Translations under genes and position numbers: made by a program
Notes under the pieces: generated by a model
What the model saw: the letters and a program-made list of their open reading frames with translations, nothing else
Databases searched by the model: none
Told to the model about the DNA's origin: nothing
Shown here: one piece after another, positions 33,231-44,500 of the stretch
Layout of the letters: every line of letters starts with the position of its first letter
Numbering within the stretch: position 1 is the stretch's first letter
Source of the DNA: Yamagishiella unicocca
Lineage: Eukaryota; Chlorophyta; Chlorophyceae; Chlamydomonadales; Volvocaceae
Assembly (NCBI GenBank): GCA_003116995.1
Contig: BDSL01000021.1
Span: 124,001-188,000 of the forward strand
Length of the DNA stretch: 64,000 bases
Direction: 5' to 3'

Positions 33231-33405
33231 GGCGGCGCCACCGCCAGCGACGGCGGCGGTGGCGCCACCGTCGCTGGCGGTGCACGGTGGCGCCACCGCC
33301 AGCGGCGGCGCCGGTGGCGCCGCCGTCGCTGGCGGTGGTGCCGCCGTCGCTGGCGGTGGCGCCACCGTCGCTGGCGGTGGCGCCGCCGTCCCTGGCGTGC
33401 ATGTG
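33222..33405. repeat. Minisatellite block containing both orientations
   Basis: Same 21-bp family as at 31.5-32.7 kb, but it turns orientation at about 33,262 (GGCGGTGGCGCC), back near 33,285, and again at about 33,318. This forms nested inverted repeats able to fold into a large GC hairpin. Confidence 0.85.
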
Positions 33406-34400
33406 GGTCGTAGTGTTCGCGAGTCGCTGTCTTCGCAAGCAAATGCTCAAGACGAGCGAGGCTGTAGATGGACCGTGGGTGATGATGTATCGTTGCACTG
33501 GGTGTAGAGTGCGATCAGGGGGGGCAGTTTGTTGCCCAGTCGTTGCGGGGCCCTGCTTTTGCCGTTAGCTGTTAGCAGTTTCTGAGCCTTAGAGCTTTTG
33601 TGTTTTGTGTTTGTGCGCTTGCGCTTGCCCTCCTGAGAGGAGTTCTGCAGTGACGAACCTGTTGGCCAGTAGGCCCTTGTTAGGCCATGAGACGGACCTG
33701 TTTGCTTGTGCTGTGCTGCCTTTTGATCAGCTTCCCCTAGGTTTCAGCTGGGGGGGAGTCTTCAGTGGTCTCATCTGTCATTCCTCACCATCCCCATCAC
33801 TTTCCTTCTACCTGCACAGCACGCTGTGCAGAGTGCGTTGGTTGCCGTACGCTAAGGGCATGAGTTGCGCCCTGCGGTTAGCGTTGTCTGGTAGATGTAG
33901 TTACATGGCTTTGATTGCCGGTAATTACGGTAGTCATATTAGTGCTATCGTTGCGGTAGATGCGAAGCCAACGGACACATGTGCATGTGTCGGCAGCACG
34001 ATGTGCTCCAGGGATGGCAGTTAGCCACGTTCGGGAGCGCACCTAGGCCCGCTGCCTGGAATGCCCAGGCAGCGGAGTTTGTCGCACAACAAACATAGTC
34101 TGGAGGAAACAGCCGTGTACTGACACATCGCTGTAAGACTAAGCGTACCTCTGCCCATTCTCTCAACAGCATCGCACAACTTGCACGTCGCAGTGTGTTG
34201 ATAGCTCAGCCGTGTCCGGCAGTCTTTTCGCTCTCTTCTCTCCAAGAGCCGACGCACGCGCGTCGGTGCCGCGTCCGGCAGCCAGGCGGCCTCTGGAGCA
34301 GCGAATCCTAGTCTTCAGTGGGCTCACCTGCCCTGCACAGCACGCTGTGTGTCGTGACATGCCCACGCCTTGCACTATCCACCCTATCGATGGCAACGAG
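33406..34400. other. Retrotransposon flank, no gene seen
   Basis: Downstream of the Ty3 fragment. The string CTGCACAGCACGCTGTG occurs at about 33814 and 34334, possibly marking related repeat ends. The palindrome-like GCTGCCTGGAATGCCCAGGCAGC lies near 34050. No convincing coding sequence or clear LTR pair. Confidence 0.35.
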
Positions 34401-34757
34401 GACGTGGACATGTGACAGATGGCGGGGCGCAAGGGGATTTTCGTCAGCAGCCACGTGGACATGTGACAGATGGCGGGGCGCAAGGGGATTTTCGTCAGCA
34501 GCCACGTGGACATGTGACAGATGGCGGGGCGCAAGGGGATTTTCGTCAGCAGCCACGTGGACATGTGACAGATGGCGGGGCGCAAGGGGGTTTTCGTCAG
34601 CAGCCACGTGGACATGTGACAGATGGCGGGGCGCAAGGGGATTTTCGTCAGCAGCCACGTGGACATGTGACAGATGGCGGGGCGCAAGGGGATTTTCGTC
34701 AGCAGCCACGTGGACATGTGACAGATGGCGGGGCGCAAGGGCATTTTTGTCACCAGC
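34401..34757. repeat. 51-bp tandem repeat, seven copies
   Basis: GTGGACATGTGACAGATGGC recurs every 51 bp (34403, 34454, 34505 and so on). The unit is a multiple of 3 and is open in several frames on both strands, e.g. a 17-residue minus-strand repeat HVAADENPLAPRHLSHV. Copies are nearly identical; the last diverges. Confidence 0.95.
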
Positions 34758-35521
34758 CACGTGGGCAGTGCCCCTTGCTCAGGAACGTGGCTCCTTGTTC
34801 CAGAAAGCATGAGGTCAAGGTGTGACCCAGGGGCCAAAGGGAATAATTCTGTTGTCGGCATCACACCCAATTTCAAATACGTGATATTTGCGGTTCCCCT
34901 GACAGAGCAACATGGCATCTTCAATGCTGACAAGGGAGAACGGTTGACCTTAAAGTAACCCTAGATCGATTGCAAACGCTCTGGCGATTTCCCCTGGGGA
35001 TGGAGAGTAACGGCTACGCTGCCTTATGCCACTTGTGCCGCCTAATGGGAAGGTTTACAACGATAGCATCTTGGCAATTTAGACATCATATGCGCGCGTG
35101 GCACTCTATAGATGGCCGGTGCTTCTCCTCGAAAGGCATGTGTTTTTGCTGATGTGTTTTTACTTGCGTGTGTCGGCCCTTCCGCATGGTTGAAAGCGTA
35201 CACCTTCATGCACCACATTACCATCCACAGACCTTCACAAATCCTGTATTAAATGCTCATGAGGAATTAAAGGTCTCATGTTGAGAATCCCACATGACGA
35301 TGTATGTACGGATACGGAGTTTCCAGCCTACCGGGGATCGGTAGTAGTTACCGTGTGTTGGTAATTTATGGCCTTCTGAAAATTTGTGTCACGCACAGCA
35401 ATTGTAGTGAAGGCGTGTCGTTATCACCCCGATAAATAGCTTACGTGCTTACCTGACAGCGGACCGATGCTCCGCCAAGGACGCTAGCACATCGGCTGAC
35501 TTGTAATCGCATCTCGCAACA
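34758..35521. other. AT-richer region upstream of PI4K
   Basis: Between the 51-bp array and the kinase start codon; presumably contains its promoter and 5' UTR. No clear TATA box in the last 100 bases and no gene seen. Confidence 0.4.
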
Positions 35522-38500
35522 ATGATGACGAGCTTACTGCTGGAGCTGCGGTCCAGCTGGGCCCAGTCGCTAGCTTTGCTTAACCCTGTCGAGGAGGACA
35601 AGGTGGCGCTGTTGCTTCAGCTGTGCTCACACCAGCCGGCACTAGATGCAAATTCTGCATCTCCGGTACTTCTATCCGTTCGTGAGTCGCGTTGGATGCG
35701 GCTGGTCAACGGATAGATGTCGCGTGACATCTGCGCGTCGTTGCCAACCCGAATATCGAGCGCCTGCTGTCGTCTTGGCAACACGTGCATGGATATTTGT
35801 CTATAGCGTTACAAATATGCATTCCCGCGACAGGTGAGGCAGCGGCGAACATCCTGCCGCTAATCAGCTTTGTGGACAAGTCCGGCGGCCAGGTGCGGAA
35901 GGCACGGCGAACACGGGTTTGTGTGAAACTTCAAGTCCGCCTGTTGATTCTCTGACTGCTGGGGGGCGGGGACTACTGCTCGCCTGATAGCAATGGCTAT
36001 CACCCTCCGCAGCGACGTTGTTTGCCTTGTGTGGAGGGACGTATGGGTTTGGGTTTGACCCGAGGCCAGCGCAGGAGAGGGCATGAGTGACGTGCCGGCA
36101 ACGGGCCCTCCGACCATGTGCCCCTCACCCTTTCATGCACTGGGTCCATTGCTCCGTATCCCTTCCCGGCGCTGCGTGCAGTGGGTGGACCGCATCATGC
36201 CAGAGGTAACGCATCAGCTGCCGCTGTTGGCGACGCAGTGGGCCGTGCCGGTGCCAGACCCAGACTCTCTGGAGCGGCTGTTCGAGGACGTCTTCACCAG
36301 CCTTCGCAGGTGTGGCCTCGATGTGGGTCGGATTGTGCAGCCTCGATGTGGGTCAGGTTGGTTTGCTGTGGGCTGTCGCGCTACCGGTATGTTGCAGCGT
36401 CACTGGAACCGGCGTTGCGTTGCGGAGCACGATGATGCTATCACACCGTTGCCATGGTCAGGGGCATGATTGACAGGGGTCCTAGACGTCATGGGTCCTT
36501 GTTGACCCCCCCCCCCCTCCTGTCTGGCTCCCACCGACCGCCTCGCGCCGCCTGGCAAACCCCAGTGTGCTCCGCAACGAGGACGTCCAGGCGCACTGGC
36601 GCCAGGTCCTGGGTGCCGCGGTGGGCGAACTGCTGACCCGGCTGGTGCGGGCGGTACTGCGCATGCCGGAGGAGCAGCCGGCCGCCACTCCCGCAGCTGC
36701 AGGGCCTGCACCAGCGGCCGCACCACTGCCGCCTGCGGCACCGGCGCAGATCATGCTGCGTACGCTGACCCGCAGCCAGGCATTCGCCGCCTGCGCCGGG
36801 CTGCCACTGCTGCCGGCCGAAGCGGAGTCTATCCTGACGTGGATGAGGGAAAGCGTGCTACCGCCTGGGGGTAGGGTGCCAACGTCGGGGCCAGCGGTTC
36901 CGGCGCCCGGCTCACGGGCCGCCATTGCCGCGGCAGCCGCTGGGGACGAAAAGCTGCTGCTGCTGATGGCGCAGCTTGCGAGGACTTTGCTGACGCCGCA
37001 GCAAAACTCTGTGAGGACCGCCTGCGTGTCTGTCAGTAATGGCACGGCAGACGCGGAAGGAGCGAACGGGGTCGCCGAGGCGGCAGCGGCGAAGCAGCTG
37101 GAGAAGGAGCGCAGCCTCCTGACGGCCGTGCTGACATGGTCCACGGGGCTGGTGCGCTCGGTGCTGACGAAGCTCCTGCAGCCCGCCACCGGAATCGAAT
37201 CCTTGAGCTCCGCGCTGCTCACCGGCAGGCAGCAGCCAACGGCCGCCGTGCCGCAGCCGTCGGCAGGCGTCACCCGCGCGGCGGCGCGCTTGGCTGCCAC
37301 CGCCATGCACGGCCTTCTCCTTCGCTCCAGCGTTGACGTGGCTGGGGGTGGCAGTGCCATTGCCACACCCACGTTGGGGGTGCTCTCGGCGGCGGCGCGC
37401 GCACAGCTGATGGACGTCATCTCCATGTTGCTGGACATGTCGGAGGCGTGCGTCTCGGCGGCTCTAGAGATCGGGCCGCAGGTGGCCGCCTCGGACAGGG
37501 TGAGGGCCGCCAAAAGGCGGTGAAAGTAGCCGGAATGGGGCTGGGGCTGGGCTGGGCCTGGAGAGGGTAGCATAGGAAAGCGCATTTGTCTGGTGAGGAA
37601 GAACGGTGGGGGCCTGATCGGCTTCACATCAGTGGGCTGGATTGCTTGGGGGGCGGGGAACCCTCGGGAAGAGGGGCGGAAGGGCAAGCAGGGGCGGCGC
37701 CTCGAATGATGGGAGCTACGGGGAGCTACGGGAAGTGTACATTGTTGGGCTGGCAGCCTTTGACTTGATCCTGGCGTGCGCACTGCTTGCTTTGCGCCTA
37801 AGCTGCCGTCAAGCTTCATCGTGCTTATTGTCCTCTAGCTTATAAACCTGTTGGCGGCCGCCCGCGCGAAATCCGGCGTCGTAGCTGCCTGCTGCTGGTC
37901 GAATTTTCGAGGTAATGCAGCTGGCCCAGCCTTCCATACCCGCCGGCTCGGCTTGAGGGCCTCTTACCGCCATCCCACCCCCGCACCCTTCCTGGCTGCA
38001 GATGTTGGACACGGCCGCCTACATCCTGGAGGACTGCTCCTCGCTCATCATCACAGCAGCGCGAGAGGCGGCCACCTCAATCAACGCTGCCTCCTCAAAC
38101 GGCGGCGCCGCAGCAAAGCCAGGCGCCGCCATCCCGCTTGACGTCGGCACGGTGTTCTCGCGGCTCAAGGCAATCCTGCTTGCCGCAGCAGCACTCGTGG
38201 GCAGGGACACGGGAGCCGGTGCCGCAACTGGCGCCGCAACGGGCAGCGGCGGTGTCTCGGCCGGCGTGGGCTGGCGAAGCTTCTGGGCGTGGGACGTCAA
38301 CCTCCCGCTGACCGCCTCGTATGCCAGCGGCACCCGAATGCCGGGCTGGGGCGCTCAGCGGCTGTGCTGCAACGTAGCAGAGGCGCTCACGTGCGGCCTG
38401 GCCGCTAGCTACCACGCCGGGGTCCAGGCGTACGTGCAGGCGCTGCTGCTGCTGCCGCTGAGCCTGCAGGACGTGGCGGCGGAGGCGACGACAAGCAGCG

Positions 38501-41500
38501 CCGCACCCGCCAACGAGGCACTGGTGCTGAGCCTCGCCATGGGGCGCCTGTTCGTGCTGCTGCGCGGCGACGAGTCGCTGGCGCGCAGCATGGTGCCGCT
38601 GCTGACGGACGGGCTGGCGCACCCGGCGACGAGCCCGGCTGTGGTTTCACTGCAGGCCTCAGTGGTCCAGACACTGGCGGGTGGGTGGGTGCAGCCGCAT
38701 GGCGGTGCGGCGGTGCGGGGCGGGTGGGCGTGCCAGGACCGGAGCACGGTACGGTGTGGGTGGGGAAGCCGCTCGGGGCATGTGGTGGAGGGGGCCGGGG
38801 TGGAGCGTACTGGATGCAGTGTGCGCGGCAGGGGGGCATTGATTCAGCACTTGTGAATTGGTCAGCCTTTGGCGACGTCGGCGAGCCCTTGTGGGAGCTA
38901 GGGGCAAGATGCGCCCAACTCCAACCAAACGATGCGCATTCTGGGCCTGCCAAATACCTGGGCTGGGGGCCCTCATACCCTTACTGTCCACGGGTCTTCC
39001 TCGAACACCCTTACTGTCCGCGGTGTCACTCCCTGTCTGCTGCCTCCCTGTCGGCGCTTGTCGCCGCGCAGCCATCGCCGCCAGCAGCGTGGTTTCGGAG
39101 CGGTCCATCACGTGGGCCTACAACCAGGTCACTGACGTGCTGCTGCGGCTGCTGATGGACGCGCGCCACGAGGGCACGGCCGCGGCGGTGCTGGCGGCGG
39201 GAGCCTCAGGTCCGGGCGCGGGGGCGCTGTGCGCAGGACTGCTAGCACTGGCCAAAGGTAGGTCAGCCGGCAGGACGGTACCGGTGGGTGGAGGGTGTGG
39301 GTCGGGGGCGGTCTGACAAGACTGAGCCGATGGCAGGCCAGCAACGGGTCGGGATGGCGCCAAGGGGAAGGAGTGCAGCCTGGGGCAGGAAGCGGACTGA
39401 CACGGCATGAGGGCCCCAGGTTGCAAGAGCAGCGGAATGAGGGCCTGCAACACCAACATGGCACGATTTGCAGAGGCCTAAAGCGGTCGCATGACCTGTT
39501 TTCGCATGGGCCTTATGACCGCCGTTGTGCAGGTATGCGCGGCGCCGTGGCGGTGGTCCGCCGCGACCTGCGCAACCGGCTGCTGGTGCAGTTCGGCGAG
39601 CTGGGAATGCGCGTGGGCGGGCCTGACCGTGCTGCAATCGTTGCGGAGATGGGGCTGCTGCTGCCGGCGGTGGCCGAAGCATGTGAGGGGCTGGAGGGCT
39701 CCGCGTTCAGCCTGTCCGCCAGCCGCTTCAGCCTGGGGGACCTGGCGGCGCAGCAGCGCAACAACAATGCGAAGACCGACGTGCAGATGGTCAAGGTGAG
39801 GCGGCGGCGTGCTGGATAGGATCGCTCGCACGTTGGTGCAGAGGGGGCGCCATCGCGTCATGTGACCGTTTGGATCCCTTGCTTAGGGGTATGACACACA
39901 CACACACGCACCTTCCTCTCCTTCCCAGGTCAGTTTCCTCGCATTTGGCATGGGCTGGGATTCCTGTGCTGGGCACTCTGTCTGTTACTGGCATTGCACG
40001 CGATGTTGTTACATATACCCCTGCTTTGCGCACTAGGATAGGTTACTAGGTACTTAGGCTTAGTCGTTGTCGGAGCTTCGCGCCAAGCCTACGCCGCCGC
40101 AGCGCGGCGTCGGTTGTTAGGGTCGCTACTGGAGCTCAGCCGCCCGCCACCGTCCTTCTGGTTGCCGGAGCGCTGCGCGGACAGCGTCTACATAATCGGA
40201 ATTCTGGCTGCTCGTGGACACACTCTGGGCTTCTTTCGGTAACTATTGACGCCTCGCCTTGCCTCCGGATTCCTTGGTCTCTTTGCGCTCCGTCTCCTTC
40301 GCGGCTCAGCTCAGCATTTATAAAACACACACGCACACACACAAACTGCTGGCGGCCCCCCGGTTGCCACTGCAGCTGCTCCGGAACCTGTGGCTCTACT
40401 GCGCGCTGTTCGGCCTCTCCCGCGACGAGACGGCGCCGCCCGAACAGCTCGCCGCCGCGGGCCGCATCGCCGCGTGGACCCCTATGCTGCTGCTGGCGGA
40501 GATGGCCACCAACGAGGTGGACATGGCGGAGCAGCTCAAGGTACTCGGGGGGGAGGGTTTCGAGGAAGACCCGTGGATGCGAGAAAGAACCATTTAGGGG
40601 GGAGTTCAGAGAGGAAACCGCTGTACTGGGGGCGTACGGTGGGGTGCTGCCGCGCGGCATCGCGTGCAAGAGCGCTGACTTCACCAGGTTGCGCAGATGC
40701 AAATGATGTCCGCCACACTGTCTCGTCGTAGGCGCGGAAATGGTCGCAGAGCTTCGCTAAGGCGACGGCGGCTGTCACCCGTTGACTGTTTCGGAGTCCA
40801 GTCCTGCGCCTTGACGGCCCTGAGGCACACCCCCATTCGTGCCGCAGGCAGAGCTGGGTGACCGGCTGCGGCTGTCCGGGCCGGCCGCGGCGCCCGCACG
40901 GCTGCGCGCCCTGCTCCAGTCCACGCTGGGCATCCCCGTTGGGGGCACCCCGCAGCCGCCGCCCGACGCCAACAAGCAGGCCTACCTGCTCACCATAGCG
41001 ACCGCGGAGCTGTGTCGCGCTAAGTACGCGCCGCTGAAGGCTGATGGTGCGTCGCGAAGGGTGGGGAGTGCGCGCGGTGGCTGCCGGTCCTTCAGCACGA
41101 TCGCCCCGGTGGCGGTGTAGTTGGCGGTCGGCTTTTCCACACAGCGTTGCTTCGGCCCGAGTAACCGGCAAGACTCGTCAGCCATGTGGCTGTGCTAACC
41201 CTAACCCAGGGAGGGGCCCGCAAGCGCCTGGCGGCGTGCAAGGAGCCAGGGGCGGCGGAAAGGGTCGAGCAAGTCCATGGGACACACGGGCCTTATGGTG
41301 GTGGTCCCTGGGAAGAAAACGGCGCCCACCGCCACAAGGATAGGCCGGTCCCTGTTTGCACGCGCAAGCTAGCACCCAATGGGATAACGCCGAGGTGGCC
41401 GCACCACCTCGTATGTTGGTTTATATTGTTGCTCGTGTTTCTCCCCGCTGGCGTCTTCCCTCCCCCCGCCTGTTTTTTCGGACATCCACGGGTTTCCCTC

Positions 41501-44500
41501 GAACCCCCCGCCTGTTTTTTCGGTTTTTTCGGGCATCCACGGGTCTTCTTCGAATCCCCCCGCCTGGGCTGCTCGCCCCGCTGGTCGCACGCGCCCGCAG
41601 TGGAGTCCAGTCCCATCTCGGTAGCGCTCACGTACCTGCAGGCCGCGGACCCCGCCGCCGCGGACATGGCCTGGTGCGTGGGTTGGCATCGGGCGAGGCG
41701 GGCTGGTGGTGGCTGGTGTGTGTTGCTGTCTGGGGCCGGGCAGGCGACGTGGAGGCGGCGCCAGGGCCGCCTGCAGGCGGGTGATTTGGGTTTTCGCGCG
41801 TCTTGCTGTGTGGATGGATGCCACCACGCACGTACCATCCCCCGACCCAGCGTTGCATGAGGTGGAAAGTCACCCTCCCCGCACCCGCACCTTTGGTCCG
41901 CAGGTACAGCGCCATCGCCGACAAGGCTTTTGAGGTGTACCTGGTACGTCTCAAAGCAGAAGCCTCGGACATCTCCCCGGACAGCGCAGCAGCGCCCCCT
42001 GTCACCGTCGGCAACACCGACTTCGACCACCGCCGGGCGTCCAGCTACCCCAGCGGCCGCGGACCCAGCTACGCCGGTCTCTCCTTCATTTCGCGGCTGC
42101 CGGCCATAGACGGCACGCCGGTGTCGGCCGTCGGCCTAGCCTGGCCCGGCGAGCTCCCCGAGGACAATGACGGCGAAGATGACGCCGCCGGCGGCCGCGC
42201 CACTACCCACGTGTCCGAGCGCTGCCTGGAGGGCCTTGCAGTGACGCTGATCCGCTGCCTGGGGGCGGCGGGCGGCCACGCGGAGGGCGTTGCGCCGCAG
42301 GCCGCCACCGTGGCGAGCCGGCTGCTTAAGAACCTGTTGGAGGCGTACTCGCCGGTCTACTGGAGCTACCCGTGCGTCGAGGCGCTCCTAAGTGGGTGGT
42401 GGGGCTGGTTCGGGAGAGCGCGGTGGGTTGGGTGGCCAGGGGCAGGGTCCGGCACCTCCTCGCATGCCAAGCGCTCATCCGCTCTTGTCGGCCCCCCTGC
42501 GCCCCTTCCTCCTCCCACAACGGCTCCGCCGCGCTGCCGCCGCAATCACCTCCGCCAGTAGCGCAGAACCCACTCCGCCAGTAGCGCAGAACCTACTCCG
42601 CCAGTAGCGCAGAACCCACTCCGCCAGTAGCGCAGAACCCTCTCCGCCAGTAGCGCAGAACCCACTCCGCCAGTAGCGCAGAACCCACTCCGCCAGTAGC
42701 GCAGAACCCACTCCGCCAGTAACACAGAACCCACTCCGCCAGTAGCGCAGAACCCACTCCGCCCCGCCGGCCGCGCCTCCAGGTGAGCTGGAGACGGAGG
42801 AGGGCCTGGACCACCCGCTGAGCGAGGTGCACGGCGCCAACAACCTGAGCAGCACGTCGGGCGGCAGTGCCGCGGCCATAGCGGCGCCCGGCACGGGGGG
42901 CAGCGTGTGGCGCTGGCTGCACGCGTGGATCTACGCGGCGGCCACAGCGGCCCCCACCCGCACAGAGGCGCTGCTGCACCTGTTCCTAGGGCAGGTGGGT
43001 GTTGCGGGACTGGGCGGTGTTGCCTTCCTGTTGTAGCGCGAAGATCTAGAAGAGTGCAGGTGAGGGAGCCCTATTGCGTGCTTTCCGGCGTACGTGCAGC
43101 GGTTTGTAAAGTTGTTGGCAAACGGCTACAAGCAAGGACGCAAGGGAACACACTTCAGTGAGAGATGTTGCGCAACGCCATGTACGCTATTGCTCCTCGC
43201 TTGCTTCCACCTTTTGAGGTAGCGCGGCGGCTCGGCCCTTCTCACCCCAACCCACCCACCCACCCACCGTGCAGTCCAGTATTGCAGCCTACACGCTGGG
43301 AGGAGACGGCGCACTGGGCGGCGCCATAGCCGCGGCCTCCGCCTCCGCCCCCTCCGGCCCCCAACGCCGCGCCCATGTAGCCGCACTGCGCCGCGCCGCG
43401 GACCTGCTGGCCATCTGTGCGGACGCCAGGCGCAGGGCGGCGGTGGGCGCCGGGGCGGGAGTGGCGGCGGACGCAACCATGGCGCTTTGCAGGAAGCTGT
43501 TCTTCTCGGGTGAGGCCAACGGGCACCAACGAGTTGCACCGTCGCGTCGTGGGTTGCCCAGGGAAACCCCAAACACACACCTGAAACTCCCCTGCCTGCG
43601 CACGTCCTGCCCCAGCCCCCATCCTACACCGCACCCTCACCTGTAAATCCTCTTCTAATACCCACAGCCCCTCGACGCCCGGCCCCTTGGCCGGTCCTTG
43701 TTCCGTAGGCGTCATCATGGGTGTGCAGTTCACCACGGGCGGCCCCACCGCCGGGCCCGCCGCCGTGGCAGAGCTGGCGCTGAGTGGGCTTGAGGAGGGC
43801 CTGGCTGCTGCCCGCCACAACGTGCGGCTGCTGGAGCAGCGCTACCTGGGCGCCGCGGCCTTCCTGGCGCGGGAGGCGGCGGAGGAGGCGGAGGAGGCGC
43901 TGGCGGGCAGCACGGCGCACTCGGTGTGCTACCGGGTGCTGCAGGGACTGTGCACGGCGCCGCTGCGACGGTGGGTGCTGCGGGAGGGTTGGGGCTGCGG
44001 GTACGGTAAATCGTAGGGCAGAGAGAGAGAGAGCTTCGTGGGATATGACTGATGTGGCGCCGCAAAAAAAAAACTGCTCACCCCCCCCCACCGTGCCACA
44101 AATTTGGTGTCCGACGACCATGCGCCAACTATCCTGTCCTGTTGCGTAAACCGGTTTTTATACAACCCCCCCACCTGCCGCACCACTAGCTCGTCATCTG
44201 GGCATGCGTTGCCTCCCTCCCTCCGCGCCGCGCAGCTTCACGCCCGACATGATGGGCCTGGCAGTCTTCGCTTGGACCTGGATCACCACCTCGGGACCCG
44301 GCTGGCTGGTGCCGCTCGTCAGCCGCACCGCCGCGGCCTGGGCAGTCACCGTGGACCGCGGGCTGGGCCTCTTCAGCGGCCCCTGGGGTGCGCACACACA
44401 CGGGAGCAGCGCCGCCGCCGCCAGCAACGCCGGCGGCGCGGACGACGGCGGCGAAGACGATGGCTCCGGCGGCGCCGCCCGCGTCGGCGACGGCGGCTCG

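Noticed and set aside
34163..34933. 256-codon minus-strand ORF of 17-residue repeats
   Set aside because: Mostly the 51-bp tandem array, open in several frames; coding cannot be separated from repeat artefact.
42475..42979. Minus-strand ORFs with Trp/Leu/Arg repeats
   Set aside because: Reverse reading of the 23-bp minisatellite in PI4K intron 11.
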